Origin: Alphaproteobacteria bacterium
GTDB lineage: Bacteria; Pseudomonadota; Alphaproteobacteria; Reyranellales; Reyranellaceae
Assembly: GCA_017308235.1 (NCBI GenBank)
Contig: JAFKFL010000021.1
Span: 62,001 to 126,000 of the forward strand
DNA length: 64,000 nucleotides
Reading direction: 5' to 3'
The position numbers and the translations under genes are program-made. Below the pieces are notes generated by a model. The model saw only the letters and a program-made list of their open reading frames with translations, ran no database searches and was not told the DNA's origin. Positions within the stretch are counted from its first letter, which is position 1. Every line of letters begins with the position of its first letter. Shown piece after piece: positions 7,493 to 16,074 of this stretch.

Positions 7493-9912
7493 GACGATAT
7501 CTCCTGATGGTGGGAAAGCTGGCGGATGAGATCGGCGGCCCATTCGAGCCCGCGCGCGTCGAGCCAGGCCGGGGCGAAACCATCCGCACCGTGCGCACGA
7601 ATAATCTCGTCGATGAGGCGGTGATCGGTAGGACCGCTTGCGGCGGCAAAGGCGAGCGCGACGGGTCCGAGATCGAGGTCGAACAGGCGATTGCCGAGAC
7701 GGGATTGGTAGTAGTAGTCGCGCCGCGGTTGGGCGCGCGCGATGATGTCGATCTGACGATCATTGAGGCCGAACCCCTCATAGATGGTGCGAAGTTGCGG
7801 TTCGGTCGCCTGTGGCGACGGCAGGAAGATTCGGACCGGACAGCTTTCGACGATCGCCGGTGCGATCGCGGAGCGCTGGATGTCGGCAAGCGATTGGGTT
7901 GCGAAGACGACGGAGACGTTCTTCTTGCGCAAGGTCTTCAGCCATTCACGGATGCGCGCGGCGAAGATCGGATCGTCGAGAAACACCCATGCTTCGTCGA
8001 GCACGAGCAGTGTCGGCGAGCCGTCGAAGCGTTCGTCGAGCCGGTGAAAGAGATAGGTCAGCACCGGCGTCACGGCGCTTGCCGTATGCATCAGTTCTTC
8101 CATCTCGAACCCCTGCACGTCGCCGATGCCGAGCCGATCGCCATCGGCGTCAAGCAGCCGACCGTGCGGCCCCGACAGCGTGTAGGGTTGAATCGCCTGG
8201 CGCAGCCGGTTCGATTGCAGCAACGTCGACAGGCCGGTGAGCGTGCGTTCCTCGCGCGGTGCGGATGCAAGGCTCGTGACCGCGGACCAGACCGCGTCTT
8301 TGACGTCCGGCGTGATTTCGACGCGCTCGTGTCCGAGAAGCCCGGCAATCCATTCGGCCGCCCATGCACGGGTTTCCTCGTCGTCGATGCCGGCGAGCGG
8401 CTGGAACGCGATCGATGCCGAGGAGCCAAGGTCGTAATGCTCGCCACCCAGGCCGAGGATAGTGGCGCGGGCCGAGCCACCTTTGTCGAAAACGAAGATG
8501 CGCGAGCCGACATAGCGACGGAATTGAAGCGCGAGGATTGAGAGCAGCACGGATTTGCCGGCGCCGGTCGGTCCAACAATCAGGGTATGGCCGACATCGT
8601 CGATATGGGTAACGAGGCGGAACGGTGTGCCGCCGACCGTGCGGGTGACGATCAGCGGCGGCGCGTCGAGATGGGTGTTGCGTTCGGGGCCGGCCCAGAC
8701 CGCCGAGAGCGGCATCATGTGAGCGAGATTGAGGGTCGAGATCAGCGGTTGCCGCACGTTGGCATAGGCGTGGCCAGGGATGGAGGACAGCCACGCCTCC
8801 GTTGCGTTCAAGGTTTCCGGAATGGTGACGAAACCCCGGCCCCGGATAATGCGTTCGACCGCCTTCAGCTTCTCGTCGGCGAGGTCCGGACTTTCGTCCA
8901 TCACCGTGACGGTCGCCGTGACATATCCATAGGCAACGGCGTCCGCGCCCAACTCCTGCAACGCCTCGTCGGCATCGTCCGACTTGTTGGCGGCGTCGGA
9001 GTCGACCAGCGGAATCTCCTGCTGGAAGATTGTCTCGCGCAGCAACGTGACGATGCCCTTGCGCTTGGCGAACCACTGCCGGCGAACCTTGGTCAGTTCG
9101 CGTTCCGCTTCCGCCTTGTCGAGTGAGAGGAAGCGGGTTGACCAGCGATAGGCGAAGCCGAGGCCATCGAGGTCGTCGAGAACGCCCGGCCAGGTCGAGG
9201 GTGGGAAGCTGCGGATGGTCAATGCGCGCAGATGGCGATCGCCGAGCATCGGCGCGAGGCCGCCGGTGAAATCGCAATCGGACAATAGCGCATCGAGATG
9301 GAATGGCACCTCGGGGACGGCGACGGGATGGCGTTGTGTGGAGATGCAGGCGTGAAGGTAGGTCAGGGTTTCGTCGTCGGAGAGCCAGCGGATTTCCGGC
9401 ATGACCCCATCGAGCAGATCAAGGAAGCGGTCGGTTTCGGCGACAAAGGCTGCGAGGTGGTCGCGCCAGTTCACCGTGCGGTGCTCGGCGCTTTCGTAAA
9501 GGTACTGGCCGGCACGGGCCTTGCCCTCGGACGGCGGCAAGAAGGCGAGCGTGATATGATAGGTGCTCTCGAAATGCGAACCGCCCTCCTCAAACGCGGC
9601 GCGCCGCTCTTCCTCCACGAGCCAGGATGCGGCTTCGGGAAATTCCGATACGGGATAGTCGTCAGCCACGCGCCGCTCGGCATCGACGAACAGCGCCCAG
9701 CCGGAGCCGAGACGTTTCAGGGCGTTGTTGAGCCGCGCCGTGGTCGCGACCAGCTCGCTTTCGGTGGCGCTATCGAGATCGGGACCGCGGAATGCCGCGC
9801 TGCGCTGGAACGCACCATCCTTGTTGAGCACGATCCCCGGCGCGACCAGACCTGCCCAGGGCAAATAATCGGCAAGGCTGGCGGGACGCTTTCGGTACTC
9901 GGCGAGACTCAT
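7489..9912 (-). CDS. trbE: TrbE, VirB4-like conjugation ATPase
   Basis: An 807-aa VirB4-family ATPase that powers channel assembly and pilus biogenesis at the inner membrane. The Walker A motif GPTGAGKS is at residues 447-454, Walker B (LLVLDEAWVF) at about 650, and a conserved ATQSLADIQRS segment follows. The N-terminal CagE/TrbE domain (residues 1-400) is complete. Translation probably starts at one of two adjacent ATGs (9915 or 9912), just past the trbD stop; the frame open further upstream only shadows trbD. Length is normal (about 810-820). Confidence 0.96.
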   Translation of the reverse strand: MSLAEYRKRPASLADYLPWAGLVAPGIVLNKDGAFQRSAAFRGPDLDSATESELVATTARLNNALKRLGSGWALFVDAERRVADDYPVSEFPEAASWLVEEERRAAFEEGGSHFESTYHITLAFLPPSEGKARAGQYLYESAEHRTVNWRDHLAAFVAETDRFLDLLDGVMPEIRWLSDDETLTYLHACISTQRHPVAVPEVPFHLDALLSDCDFTGGLAPMLGDRHLRALTIRSFPPSTWPGVLDDLDGLGFAYRWSTRFLSLDKAEAERELTKVRRQWFAKRKGIVTLLRETIFQQEIPLVDSDAANKSDDADEALQELGADAVAYGYVTATVTVMDESPDLADEKLKAVERIIRGRGFVTIPETLNATEAWLSSIPGHAYANVRQPLISTLNLAHMMPLSAVWAGPERNTHLDAPPLIVTRTVGGTPFRLVTHIDDVGHTLIVGPTGAGKSVLLSILALQFRRYVGSRIFVFDKGGSARATILGLGGEHYDLGSSASIAFQPLAGIDDEETRAWAAEWIAGLLGHERVEITPDVKDAVWSAVTSLASAPREERTLTGLSTLLQSNRLRQAIQPYTLSGPHGRLLDADGDRLGIGDVQGFEMEELMHTASAVTPVLTYLFHRLDERFDGSPTLLVLDEAWVFLDDPIFAARIREWLKTLRKKNVSVVFATQSLADIQRSAIAPAIVESCPVRIFLPSPQATEPQLRTIYEGFGLNDRQIDIIARAQPRRDYYYQSRLGNRLFDLDLGPVALAFAAASGPTDHRLIDEIIRAHGADGFAPAWLDARGLEWAADLIRQLSHHQEISS

Positions 9913-9919
9913 CATGCCG

Positions 9920-10183
9920 TCACGCCTCCAGAAATGTGCGGTGCTTGAGGTGGCGAGAGAACACCTCGACGAACTGCGGATCGGCCTTCGCGCCCCAGAC
10001 GGCGAGCGCGTGGCCTGCGATCCAGAACACGAGCCCTCCGATCCACAATTGCAGGCCGATGCCAACGGCCGCCGCCACCGTGCCGTTGACGATCGCGATC
10101 GACCGCGGCGCGCCCCCCATCAGGATCGGCTCCGTCAGCGAACGGTGAAGCGGCACTTCGAAGCCGTCGACATGCCCCGCCAT
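9920..10183 (-). CDS. trbD: TrbD, small VirB3-like conjugation protein
   Basis: An 87-aa inner-membrane protein of the VirB3/TrbD family, normally bound to the TrbE ATPase. It starts MAGHVDGFEVPLHRSLTEPI, which is diagnostic. Two hydrophobic stretches at about residues 28-60 (VNGTVAAAVGIGLQLWIGGL then VFWIAGHALAVWG) form the membrane hairpin. Its start overlaps the trbC stop (TGATG), and it ends 5-8 bases before trbE. A longer open frame upstream is not used because it runs through trbC. Confidence 0.93.
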   Translation of the reverse strand: MAGHVDGFEVPLHRSLTEPILMGGAPRSIAIVNGTVAAAVGIGLQLWIGGLVFWIAGHALAVWGAKADPQFVEVFSRHLKHRTFLEA

Positions 10184-10683
10184 CAGATCAGCGCTCCGCC
10201 GCCAAAGCTGAAGAAGGACAGGAAGAAGCTCGACGCCGCGAAGGCGATCGAGAGGCCGAAGACGATCTGGATCAGCTTGCGGAAGCCACCGCCGGCGTCG
10301 CCGAAGGCGAGCGTCAAACCGGTCACGATGATGATGATGACGGCGACGATCTTGGCGACCGGCCCTTCGATGGATTCGAGGATTTTCTGCAAGGGCGCCT
10401 CCCACGGCATGGAGGAGCCGGAGGCGTAAGCGGGGGAAACCAGAAAGGCGCAGAACAGGAGAACCGCTGATCCGTAGATCCGGCTTCGTAAGTTGGCGCA
10501 AATCCGGAATGTCGGCATTCCGGAAAGTCGCCTTTGCAGAATTCCGTAAATCCGCCGAAGCACAGTCTCGGATTTGCGCGCTTGCGGATTTGCGGAAATG
10601 CACGAATCCGGTTCTGCGGATTTACGTTTCTGGTTTGTTCCAGAGACAAGGAAAGGCGTGAATGCGGGTCTGTTGGTCGGCAT
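10183..10683 (-). CDS. trbC: TrbC, VirB2-like pilin, with an unusual N-terminal extension
   Basis: Pilin subunit of the conjugative pilus. The conserved part has a signal segment (AVLLFCAFLVSPAYASGSSM) followed by the pilin pair of membrane helices (IVAVIIIIVTGLTLAFGDAG and IVFGLSIAFAASSFFLSFF). From the ATG at 10683 the protein is 166 aa. About 55 residues precede the usual start region and are encoded by a patch of short CGGATT/AATCCG repeats. A second ATG at 10518 would give a 111-aa protein of ordinary TrbC length, so the true start is uncertain. The stop overlaps trbD (TGATG). Confidence 0.9.
   Translation of the reverse strand: MPTNRPAFTPFLVSGTNQKRKSAEPDSCISANPQARKSETVLRRIYGILQRRLSGMPTFRICANLRSRIYGSAVLLFCAFLVSPAYASGSSMPWEAPLQKILESIEGPVAKIVAVIIIIVTGLTLAFGDAGGGFRKLIQIVFGLSIAFAASSFFLSFFSFGGGALI
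10486..10630. repeat. Cluster of short CGGATT/AATCCG repeats inside the 5' part of trbC
   Basis: About 145 bases contain at least six copies of the hexamer CGGATT or its complement AATCCG, mostly as CGGATTTGCG, CGGATTTACG, AAATCCG and GAATCCG, in both orientations, so many pairs can fold back on each other. The surrounding trb genes show nothing like it. It encodes the extra N-terminal residues of TrbC. It looks like a small palindromic repeat patch inserted in, or grown within, the coding sequence. Confidence 0.6.
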
Positions 10684-10687
10684 CTCT

Positions 10688-11659
10688 TTATTCTCCGGTG
10701 ATGTGCTCGATCGCGTAGGCGTCGCCGTCGAGGCCCGTGACGCGGATGATGTCCTCGATGCGGCGTTTGCTGCCGCGTCCGGCGATGAAGACGATGACGT
10801 CAACGGCTTCGGCGATCAGCGCGCGCGGCACCGTGACGACAGCTTCTTGAATAAGTTGCTCCAGACGGATGAGCGCGCCATGCGCCGATCCGGCGTGCAG
10901 CGTGGCGAGGCCACCGGGATGTCCGGTACCCCACGCCTTCAGCAGATCGAGCGCCTCCGCGCCGCGAACCTCGCCGACGATGATGCGATCCGGCCGTAGC
11001 CGCAGGGTCGAGCGCACCAGATCGGCCGTCGAGACGCTGTTCGCCTTCGTGCGCAATGCGACATGGTCGTCGGCGACGCATTGCAATTCGATGGTGTCTT
11101 CGAGGACGAGGACGCGGTCTCCTGTCGTTGCAATCTCTTGCAGGAGCGCGTTGGCGAGCGTGGTCTTTCCTGTCGACGTACCGCCGGCCACAATGATATT
11201 GCGCCGTTGCAGCACCGCGGCTTTGAGGAATGCCGCTTGCGCCGGGCTCATGATACCGTCTGCGACGTAACGGGCGAGCGGAATAACGCTGGCGGCGCGT
11301 TTGCGAATGGCGAAGGTCGGCGCAAATGTGATCGGCGGCAAGACGCCCTCGAACCGCTCGCCGGTTTCCGGCAGTTCGGCGGACAGAATCGGATGGTCGC
11401 GATCGACCTCCAGCCCGACATGGTTCGCCACCACCTTGATGATGCGGGTGGCGTCTTCATGCGACAGTGTCGCGCCGGTCGGCTCGCGACCCGCGCCGAG
11501 CCGGTCGACCCACAGGCGGCCATCCGGATTGAGCATCACCTCGACGATGTCCGGATCGTCCAATGCCGCAATGATCGCCGGTCCCATCGCGCTGCGCAGC
11601 ATCCGAAGCTGGCGATCGCTGACGATGCGGGCGGGCGAGCGCGGCAGAGCGGCAGTCAT
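10688..11659 (-). CDS. trbB: TrbB, VirB11-like conjugation ATPase
   Basis: A 323-aa hexameric secretion ATPase (VirB11/PulE type) acting at the cytoplasmic face of the channel. Walker A GGTSTGKTT is at residues 159-167. The Asp box VLVLEDTIEL, the motif RLRPDRIIVGEVRGAEAL (Walker B/His region) and GGLATLHAGSA follow in order. The length is the family norm. It is the second gene of the long minus-strand operon: it overlaps the CopG-like gene by 4 bases and lies 4 bases before the longest trbC start. Confidence 0.96.
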   Translation of the reverse strand: MTAALPRSPARIVSDRQLRMLRSAMGPAIIAALDDPDIVEVMLNPDGRLWVDRLGAGREPTGATLSHEDATRIIKVVANHVGLEVDRDHPILSAELPETGERFEGVLPPITFAPTFAIRKRAASVIPLARYVADGIMSPAQAAFLKAAVLQRRNIIVAGGTSTGKTTLANALLQEIATTGDRVLVLEDTIELQCVADDHVALRTKANSVSTADLVRSTLRLRPDRIIVGEVRGAEALDLLKAWGTGHPGGLATLHAGSAHGALIRLEQLIQEAVVTVPRALIAEAVDVIVFIAGRGSKRRIEDIIRVTGLDGDAYAIEHITGE

Positions 11660-12141
11660 GATGGCGCCGTCTCCGTGTTGGATTTGTCCGGCGCGGTCGT
11701 TTCGTCATCATCCAGGCCGACGAAATCATCTTCGCTCGGCACGATCTCCTGATGGACCTGGCGCACAAGGCTGCCGCCACGCTGGAGGTGGCGGCCGAGT
11801 TGATCGATAAACTGATTGAAGCGCACACGTCCTTGGGCGCGGGCTGCGCTCTGGTGTGCTTCGGGAATCGGCGCCGATACCGACAGCGTGTAGCGAATGA
11901 ACAGCGCGACGGTTTCGATCAAGATTGTCTGGTCGCGCTCCAGGCGATCGAACTGATGGGACAGGCGGTCGAGCCGCGAGATGATCGCGGCTTCGCGCCG
12001 GTCGGCTCCGTCTGGTGACAGATAAGAGGATAGTGCGGCTGCGACGATTGCGGATTGAGTCTCGCCCTTCAGCGCCGTGAGGCGGCGAAGCTGCCTCCTA
12101 TGTTCGTGTTCGATGAAGACGTTGAGACGGGCCTTGCTCAT
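11656..12141 (-). CDS. CopG-type ribbon-helix-helix protein ahead of trbB
   Basis: A 161-aa protein with an N-terminal ribbon-helix-helix (KARLNVFIEHEHRRQLRRLT, then GETQSAIVAAAL), the CopG/Arc DNA-binding fold, and a helical region (about 55-110) that probably oligomerises. The last 40 residues are acidic. It is wedged between traG and trbB with ATGA overlaps at both ends, a fixed position in this ICE family. It is therefore likely an operon regulator or a DNA-processing accessory. Its operator is not identifiable here. Confidence 0.85.
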   Translation of the reverse strand: MSKARLNVFIEHEHRRQLRRLTALKGETQSAIVAAALSSYLSPDGADRREAAIISRLDRLSHQFDRLERDQTILIETVALFIRYTLSVSAPIPEAHQSAARAQGRVRFNQFIDQLGRHLQRGGSLVRQVHQEIVPSEDDFVGLDDDETTAPDKSNTETAPS

Positions 12142-14138
12142 AGCGCCATCCCGTCATCGGGATCGAGCGCGGTCAGTCGCGCCAGTCGCCGGAGTTGCCG
12201 TGTCGGCTGCGGAAGCCTGCCGTCGCGCGTGCCGGTGTCGGCGGTATCGTCGTCGAGCACGGCAAGATCGTCGCGGGGACGATCGTGCAACCGGACGACT
12301 TCGGCATCATCGAGTTGCGGTGCGAGCTGGTGCCCGCCTTCATCCTGCTCGGACGCTGCTGTACGCGCGGTGGCTGTGGGCTTCTTCGGCCGGGCAAGCC
12401 CGGTCCAGTCATCCGCGCGCGCGGTCGGCCGGTCGGCATAGCCTTTGTCGTCGAGGATCGGCGCCGGCAAAACGCGCGACGTGAAATTGTTGTCGGCGTA
12501 ATAGCGGATCTTCGTCGCCTTCGCTGGCGGATGACCGGAGACCATGACGATCTCCTGATGGTCGGGAAGCTGCATCACCTCGCCGGGCGTGAGCAGCGGC
12601 CGCGCCGTCTCCTGACGCGAAACCATCAGGTGCCCGAGCCAGGGCGAGAGCCTGTGGCCGGCATAGTTGCGCTGCGCGCGCAACTCTGTCGCGGTGCCAA
12701 GCGCGTCGGAAATCCGCTTCGCGGTGCGTTCGTCATTGGTCGCGAAAGCGACGCGGACGTGGCAGTTATCCAATATGCTGTTGTTCGGCCCGTAGGCTTT
12801 TTCGATTTGATTGAGGCTTTGGGCGATCAGGAACGAGCGCAAGCCGTAACCCGCCATGAACGCCAACGCGCTCTCGAAGAAATCCAATCTCCCCAATGCC
12901 GGAAACTCGTCGAGCATCAGCAACAGCTTGTGCTTGCGCGCGATGCCATCGGAGCCGTCGAGACTCTCGGTAAGGCGACGGCCGATCTGGTTGAGGATCA
13001 AGCGAATGAGCGGCTTGGTCCGCGAAATGTCGGATGGCGGGACAACCAAGTAGAGGGAGACTGGATGATCGGCAGCAATCAGGTCGGCGATGCGCCAGTC
13101 GCAGCGCGCGGTGACTCGCGCCACCGTTGGATCACGGTACAGGCCGAGAAACGACATCGCGGTCGAGAGCACGCCGCTGCGCTCGTTCTCGGACTTGTTC
13201 AACACCTCGCGGGCGGCGCTTGCGACGACAGGATGCGGACCGGCCTCGCCGAGATGCGCCGTCGTCATCATCGACCACAAGGCTTTCTCGAACGGGTGCG
13301 CCGGATCGGAGAGAAAGTTGGCGACGCCACGCAAAGTCTTGTCGTCTTCTGCGTAGAGCACATGAAGGATCGCGCCGACCAAAAGGCTATGGCTGGTCTT
13401 CTCCCAATGATTGCGCCGCTCCAACGCGCCTTCCGGATCGACCAGAATGTCGGCGATGTTCTGGACGTCGCGGACCTCGTGAATGCCGCGTCGCACTTCC
13501 AGCAGCGGATTGTAGGCGGCGCTTTTCGGGTCGGTCGGATTGAACAGCAGGCAGTGGGAGAACTGCGCACGCCATCCGGCGGTCAACGTCCAGTTTTCTC
13601 CTTTAATATCGTGGATCACTGCGGACTGCGGCCACGACAGCAGCGTGGGCACGACCAGGCCGACGCCTTTGCCCGATCGTGTCGGCGCGAACGCCATGAT
13701 GTGTTCGGGACCATCGTGACGCAGATAGGTTTTCGCCATCAGACCGAGGAAAACGCCGGACAGCGTCGTCAACTTCGCCTCGGCGATGTCCTTCTCGTCA
13801 GCCCAGCGGGCAGAGCCGTAGGTCGTGACATGCTTCGCTTGCCGCGCGCGCCAGACCGAACCGACGATCGCGGACAGCGCGGCGACGACACCGCTGCCGC
13901 CCGCGATCGTTCCCCCCATTCGGAAAATGTCGGGTGCATAGGCGTCGTAGACGTACCACCACTCGAACAGACGCCACGGGTAGTAGATCGGAAAGGTGGC
14001 GATCAGAAACCAGGGTTCGCCGAGGCGCTGCTGAAAACCGAGATGGTAAGCGACCCATTCGGTTGCGGCCCATGTGCCGGCAAGCGTGATGCCGAACACG
14101 ACCAGCATTTGTCCGATGAGCACCTTCGTCGGCGTCAT
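12138..14138 (-). CDS. traG: TraG, VirD4-type coupling protein of the trb system
   Basis: A 666-aa inner-membrane ATPase that hands the relaxase-DNA complex to the trb channel. Two membrane segments occupy about residues 7-28 and 78-97. Walker A APTRSGKG is at 151-158 and Walker B LLLMLDEFPALG at about 420. An ALGTATELRAQRNYAG-type conserved region and a long Pro/Asp-rich C-terminal tail complete it. The start at 14138 (MTPTKVLIGQMLVVFGIT) matches the family. A longer frame begins inside an upstream hairpin and is unlikely. It overlaps the CopG-like gene by 4 bases. Confidence 0.95.
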   Translation of the reverse strand: MTPTKVLIGQMLVVFGITLAGTWAATEWVAYHLGFQQRLGEPWFLIATFPIYYPWRLFEWWYVYDAYAPDIFRMGGTIAGGSGVVAALSAIVGSVWRARQAKHVTTYGSARWADEKDIAEAKLTTLSGVFLGLMAKTYLRHDGPEHIMAFAPTRSGKGVGLVVPTLLSWPQSAVIHDIKGENWTLTAGWRAQFSHCLLFNPTDPKSAAYNPLLEVRRGIHEVRDVQNIADILVDPEGALERRNHWEKTSHSLLVGAILHVLYAEDDKTLRGVANFLSDPAHPFEKALWSMMTTAHLGEAGPHPVVASAAREVLNKSENERSGVLSTAMSFLGLYRDPTVARVTARCDWRIADLIAADHPVSLYLVVPPSDISRTKPLIRLILNQIGRRLTESLDGSDGIARKHKLLLMLDEFPALGRLDFFESALAFMAGYGLRSFLIAQSLNQIEKAYGPNNSILDNCHVRVAFATNDERTAKRISDALGTATELRAQRNYAGHRLSPWLGHLMVSRQETARPLLTPGEVMQLPDHQEIVMVSGHPPAKATKIRYYADNNFTSRVLPAPILDDKGYADRPTARADDWTGLARPKKPTATARTAASEQDEGGHQLAPQLDDAEVVRLHDRPRDDLAVLDDDTADTGTRDGRLPQPTRQLRRLARLTALDPDDGMAL

Positions 14139-14162
14139 TCCTGCCCCGCAACAGCCCTGTGA

Positions 14163-14187
14163 CGCCGGCCTGTTTTGCAGGCCGGCG
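14163..14187. promoter_or_regulatory. Perfect hairpin in the traG leader
   Basis: Inverted repeat CGCCGGCCTG / CAGGCCGGCG (10 bp, perfect) around a 5-base loop TTTTG, 25 bases upstream of the traG ATG on the minus strand. There is no T-run directly after either arm, so it is not a standard terminator. It could be an RNA structure affecting traG translation, or an attenuator between the AbiE module and traG. Confidence 0.5.
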
Positions 14188-14424
14188 CGCATGAGCGTTG
14201 TTGCTTGGAAGGCGCTTAGTCAAAGACCAAATTCGTTGCCGGTGGCGGCGAATCTGATCTCAATGCGAGCCGATATTATTTTGTATTTCTACGTATCGAT
14301 TCCGGCAAGTCTGTCTTGCGGCGATCCGTCACGCGGCCCGCAGAGGCGTTTCGGCGTTGAGGAGGAGCAGTCGCATCGTGTTGCGTGCCGGTGTGTTGCG
14401 GAACTGGTGATTCACCGTCGCAAG

Positions 14425-15318
14425 CTATCCCCACGGGCCGGGCGCAACCCAGCGCGATGGCATGTCGCCATCGGAGGACAGATGTTTTGCGATCGGTTCG
14501 AGGAAGGCCCTCAAGGAACCTGCAACGTCGCTGAACGATGACGGTACATGATCCTGTCCGAGCCGTCGGTGGAATGCCTGCCATTGAACCTGCTTCGCAT
14601 TGACGAACGTGTCGGCGAAAGCGTCGATCGCCTCCGGCATGACGGTGCCGCGCTGCTTGAACGTCAGGCGGATGGCCTCGGCCAGCGTCGCGCCTTCAAA
14701 GTCGAACTGCCGTGACAGCAGCCAGATGTCGTAAAAATCCTTCATGCGGCTGTTTAGGGCGCCCAGCTTCACCATCGCCTCGAATTTTTCGGCGATGGCG
14801 CTCTCCCGGCTGTAGCAGAGCAATCGCGGCGCCGGGTCATCCAGCATGGTGGGAAGTTCAGCTTCTTCCGGCTCCGGATAGATGACGTCGCCAAAGCCGA
14901 TGTCGATCTGAATGGTGATGCGCGCCGTGTCGAGCCCGGCGCGAAACCGGACTCTGAGGCCCGTATAGTCTGCATCCGCGTCGATACTTTCGGTTTCGAT
15001 CGAGTCCGCATCGAAGACAATGCCGTCGTCTTGCGACGGCACCGCGAGGACGTCACGGATTTGCGCGACGATGTGGGATGTCTCGTTGCTCGTTCGGCCG
15101 AGCATGTCGATGTCCATCGTCGGACGAAACTCCGGCGCGCGCCAGACACGCAGCATCAACGCGCCCTTCAAGATGAAACGGGCGGCATGATCGGAACGGG
15201 ACAGCCGGTAGAGAAACCGTTCCATCGCGTAGTATTGCAGCAACTCGTTGAACGGGCGTTTGTCGTTTCGGGCGCGGTTGAGAAGCCGTTGCCGGACTGA
15301 TGCGGCCACATTCTTCAA
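14425..15318 (-). CDS. abiEii: AbiEii/AbiGii-type nucleotidyltransferase toxin
   Basis: A 297-aa toxin of the type IV toxin-antitoxin family AbiE. It has the nucleotidyltransferase signature FILKGALMLRVW followed by RPTMDIDML (the DxD metal-binding pair) near residues 47-72, and the later VRFRAGLDTARITIQIDIGF and YSRESAIAEKFEAMVKLG segments typical of the family. Its ATG overlaps the antitoxin stop (ATGA at 15315-15318). AbiE systems act against phages and also stabilise mobile elements. Here the pair sits between the relaxase and traG, so element maintenance is a likely role. Confidence 0.92.
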   Translation of the reverse strand: MKNVAASVRQRLLNRARNDKRPFNELLQYYAMERFLYRLSRSDHAARFILKGALMLRVWRAPEFRPTMDIDMLGRTSNETSHIVAQIRDVLAVPSQDDGIVFDADSIETESIDADADYTGLRVRFRAGLDTARITIQIDIGFGDVIYPEPEEAELPTMLDDPAPRLLCYSRESAIAEKFEAMVKLGALNSRMKDFYDIWLLSRQFDFEGATLAEAIRLTFKQRGTVMPEAIDAFADTFVNAKQVQWQAFHRRLGQDHVPSSFSDVAGSLRAFLEPIAKHLSSDGDMPSRWVAPGPWG

Positions 15319-15932
15319 GAGATCGCCTCCAGATACGGCCGCATGACGTTCTCCACCCGGCAGACCTTGGCGTATTTGAGCAGCTTGCCGGAGTCGAATC
15401 TCTTGCGCTGCCGGTAGAGTTGGAGCGCCTCCAGAACCACGTCCATTCCGATCCGGTTGCGAAACTTGAAGCTATCGACGATCGACTTCTCGGCATCGTA
15501 GATGCGGACCGGCACGCCGTCGATGTCGTGACGCTCGATGCCGGCTTTGAACGAGGCATCCGAGAACCGATGCGCGAGGATAGGCGGATGGTCGAGCGCG
15601 GGAAGGCGCGCATCGCGTGGAACGGCCACGGAAACCGCATGAGGAATCTGCGTGGTGATCCCGTGCCAGGACAGCGCCGAAATCAGACAAATCACGGCGT
15701 GGGGATAACGCAGGCTGACGGTCACGAGATCGGGATTGCCGATCGGCGGGAGATCGGCAAGACGATAGAGGCCGCGGCTGATCTGCTCGATGGTCCCCCG
15801 CTCCTTGAGGGCATAGAGCGTATAGCGGCTCAGGCCGTGACGGATCGCTTCGATCATGCGGAGCTGGCCGCCGTGGGCGCGGAAAATGTCTTCGGGTCGG
15901 GCCGTTTTCAGCATCAGACAAAACGTCTCCAT
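15315..15932 (-). CDS. abiEi: AbiEi-type antitoxin and transcriptional regulator
   Basis: A 205-aa antitoxin of the AbiEi family. The N-terminal winged helix (LSRYTLYALKERGTIEQISR, then GLYRLADLPP) normally binds the promoter of its own operon. The C-terminal part (VPVRIYDAEKSIVDSFKFRN) matches the family's antitoxin domain. Two in-frame starts are possible: 15932 (METFCLML...) or 15914 (MLKTARPEDIF...). The much longer open frame upstream shadows the relaxase. It is coupled to the toxin by a 4-base overlap. Confidence 0.9.
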   Translation of the reverse strand: METFCLMLKTARPEDIFRAHGGQLRMIEAIRHGLSRYTLYALKERGTIEQISRGLYRLADLPPIGNPDLVTVSLRYPHAVICLISALSWHGITTQIPHAVSVAVPRDARLPALDHPPILAHRFSDASFKAGIERHDIDGVPVRIYDAEKSIVDSFKFRNRIGMDVVLEALQLYRQRKRFDSGKLLKYAKVCRVENVMRPYLEAIS

Positions 15933-15947
15933 TTGTAAATAAGTGGT

Positions 15948-15958
15948 GACATTATGTC
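15948..15958. promoter_or_regulatory. Candidate AbiEi operator
   Basis: A perfect dyad GACAT-T-ATGTC lies 16 bases upstream of the first possible AbiEi start, in an AT-richer stretch that should contain the promoter. AbiEi proteins are known to bind inverted repeats at their promoters. Assignment rests on position and symmetry only. Confidence 0.45.
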
Positions 15959-16074
15959 TGATCCCGCCAATCATATCAATGCCCGTCGCACGGCAGCGGT
16001 CTTCACTGGCAATGGAAGCGGAATCCCGCTCTTTTCGGCAGAAAGAGCGGGATTCCGCATGATAAGTCCGCCTT

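Noticed and set aside
12195-14162. 655-codon open frame on the plus strand opposite traG
   Set aside because: Mirror frame of the GC-rich traG gene; no family-like sequence, while traG on the minus strand has all motifs.
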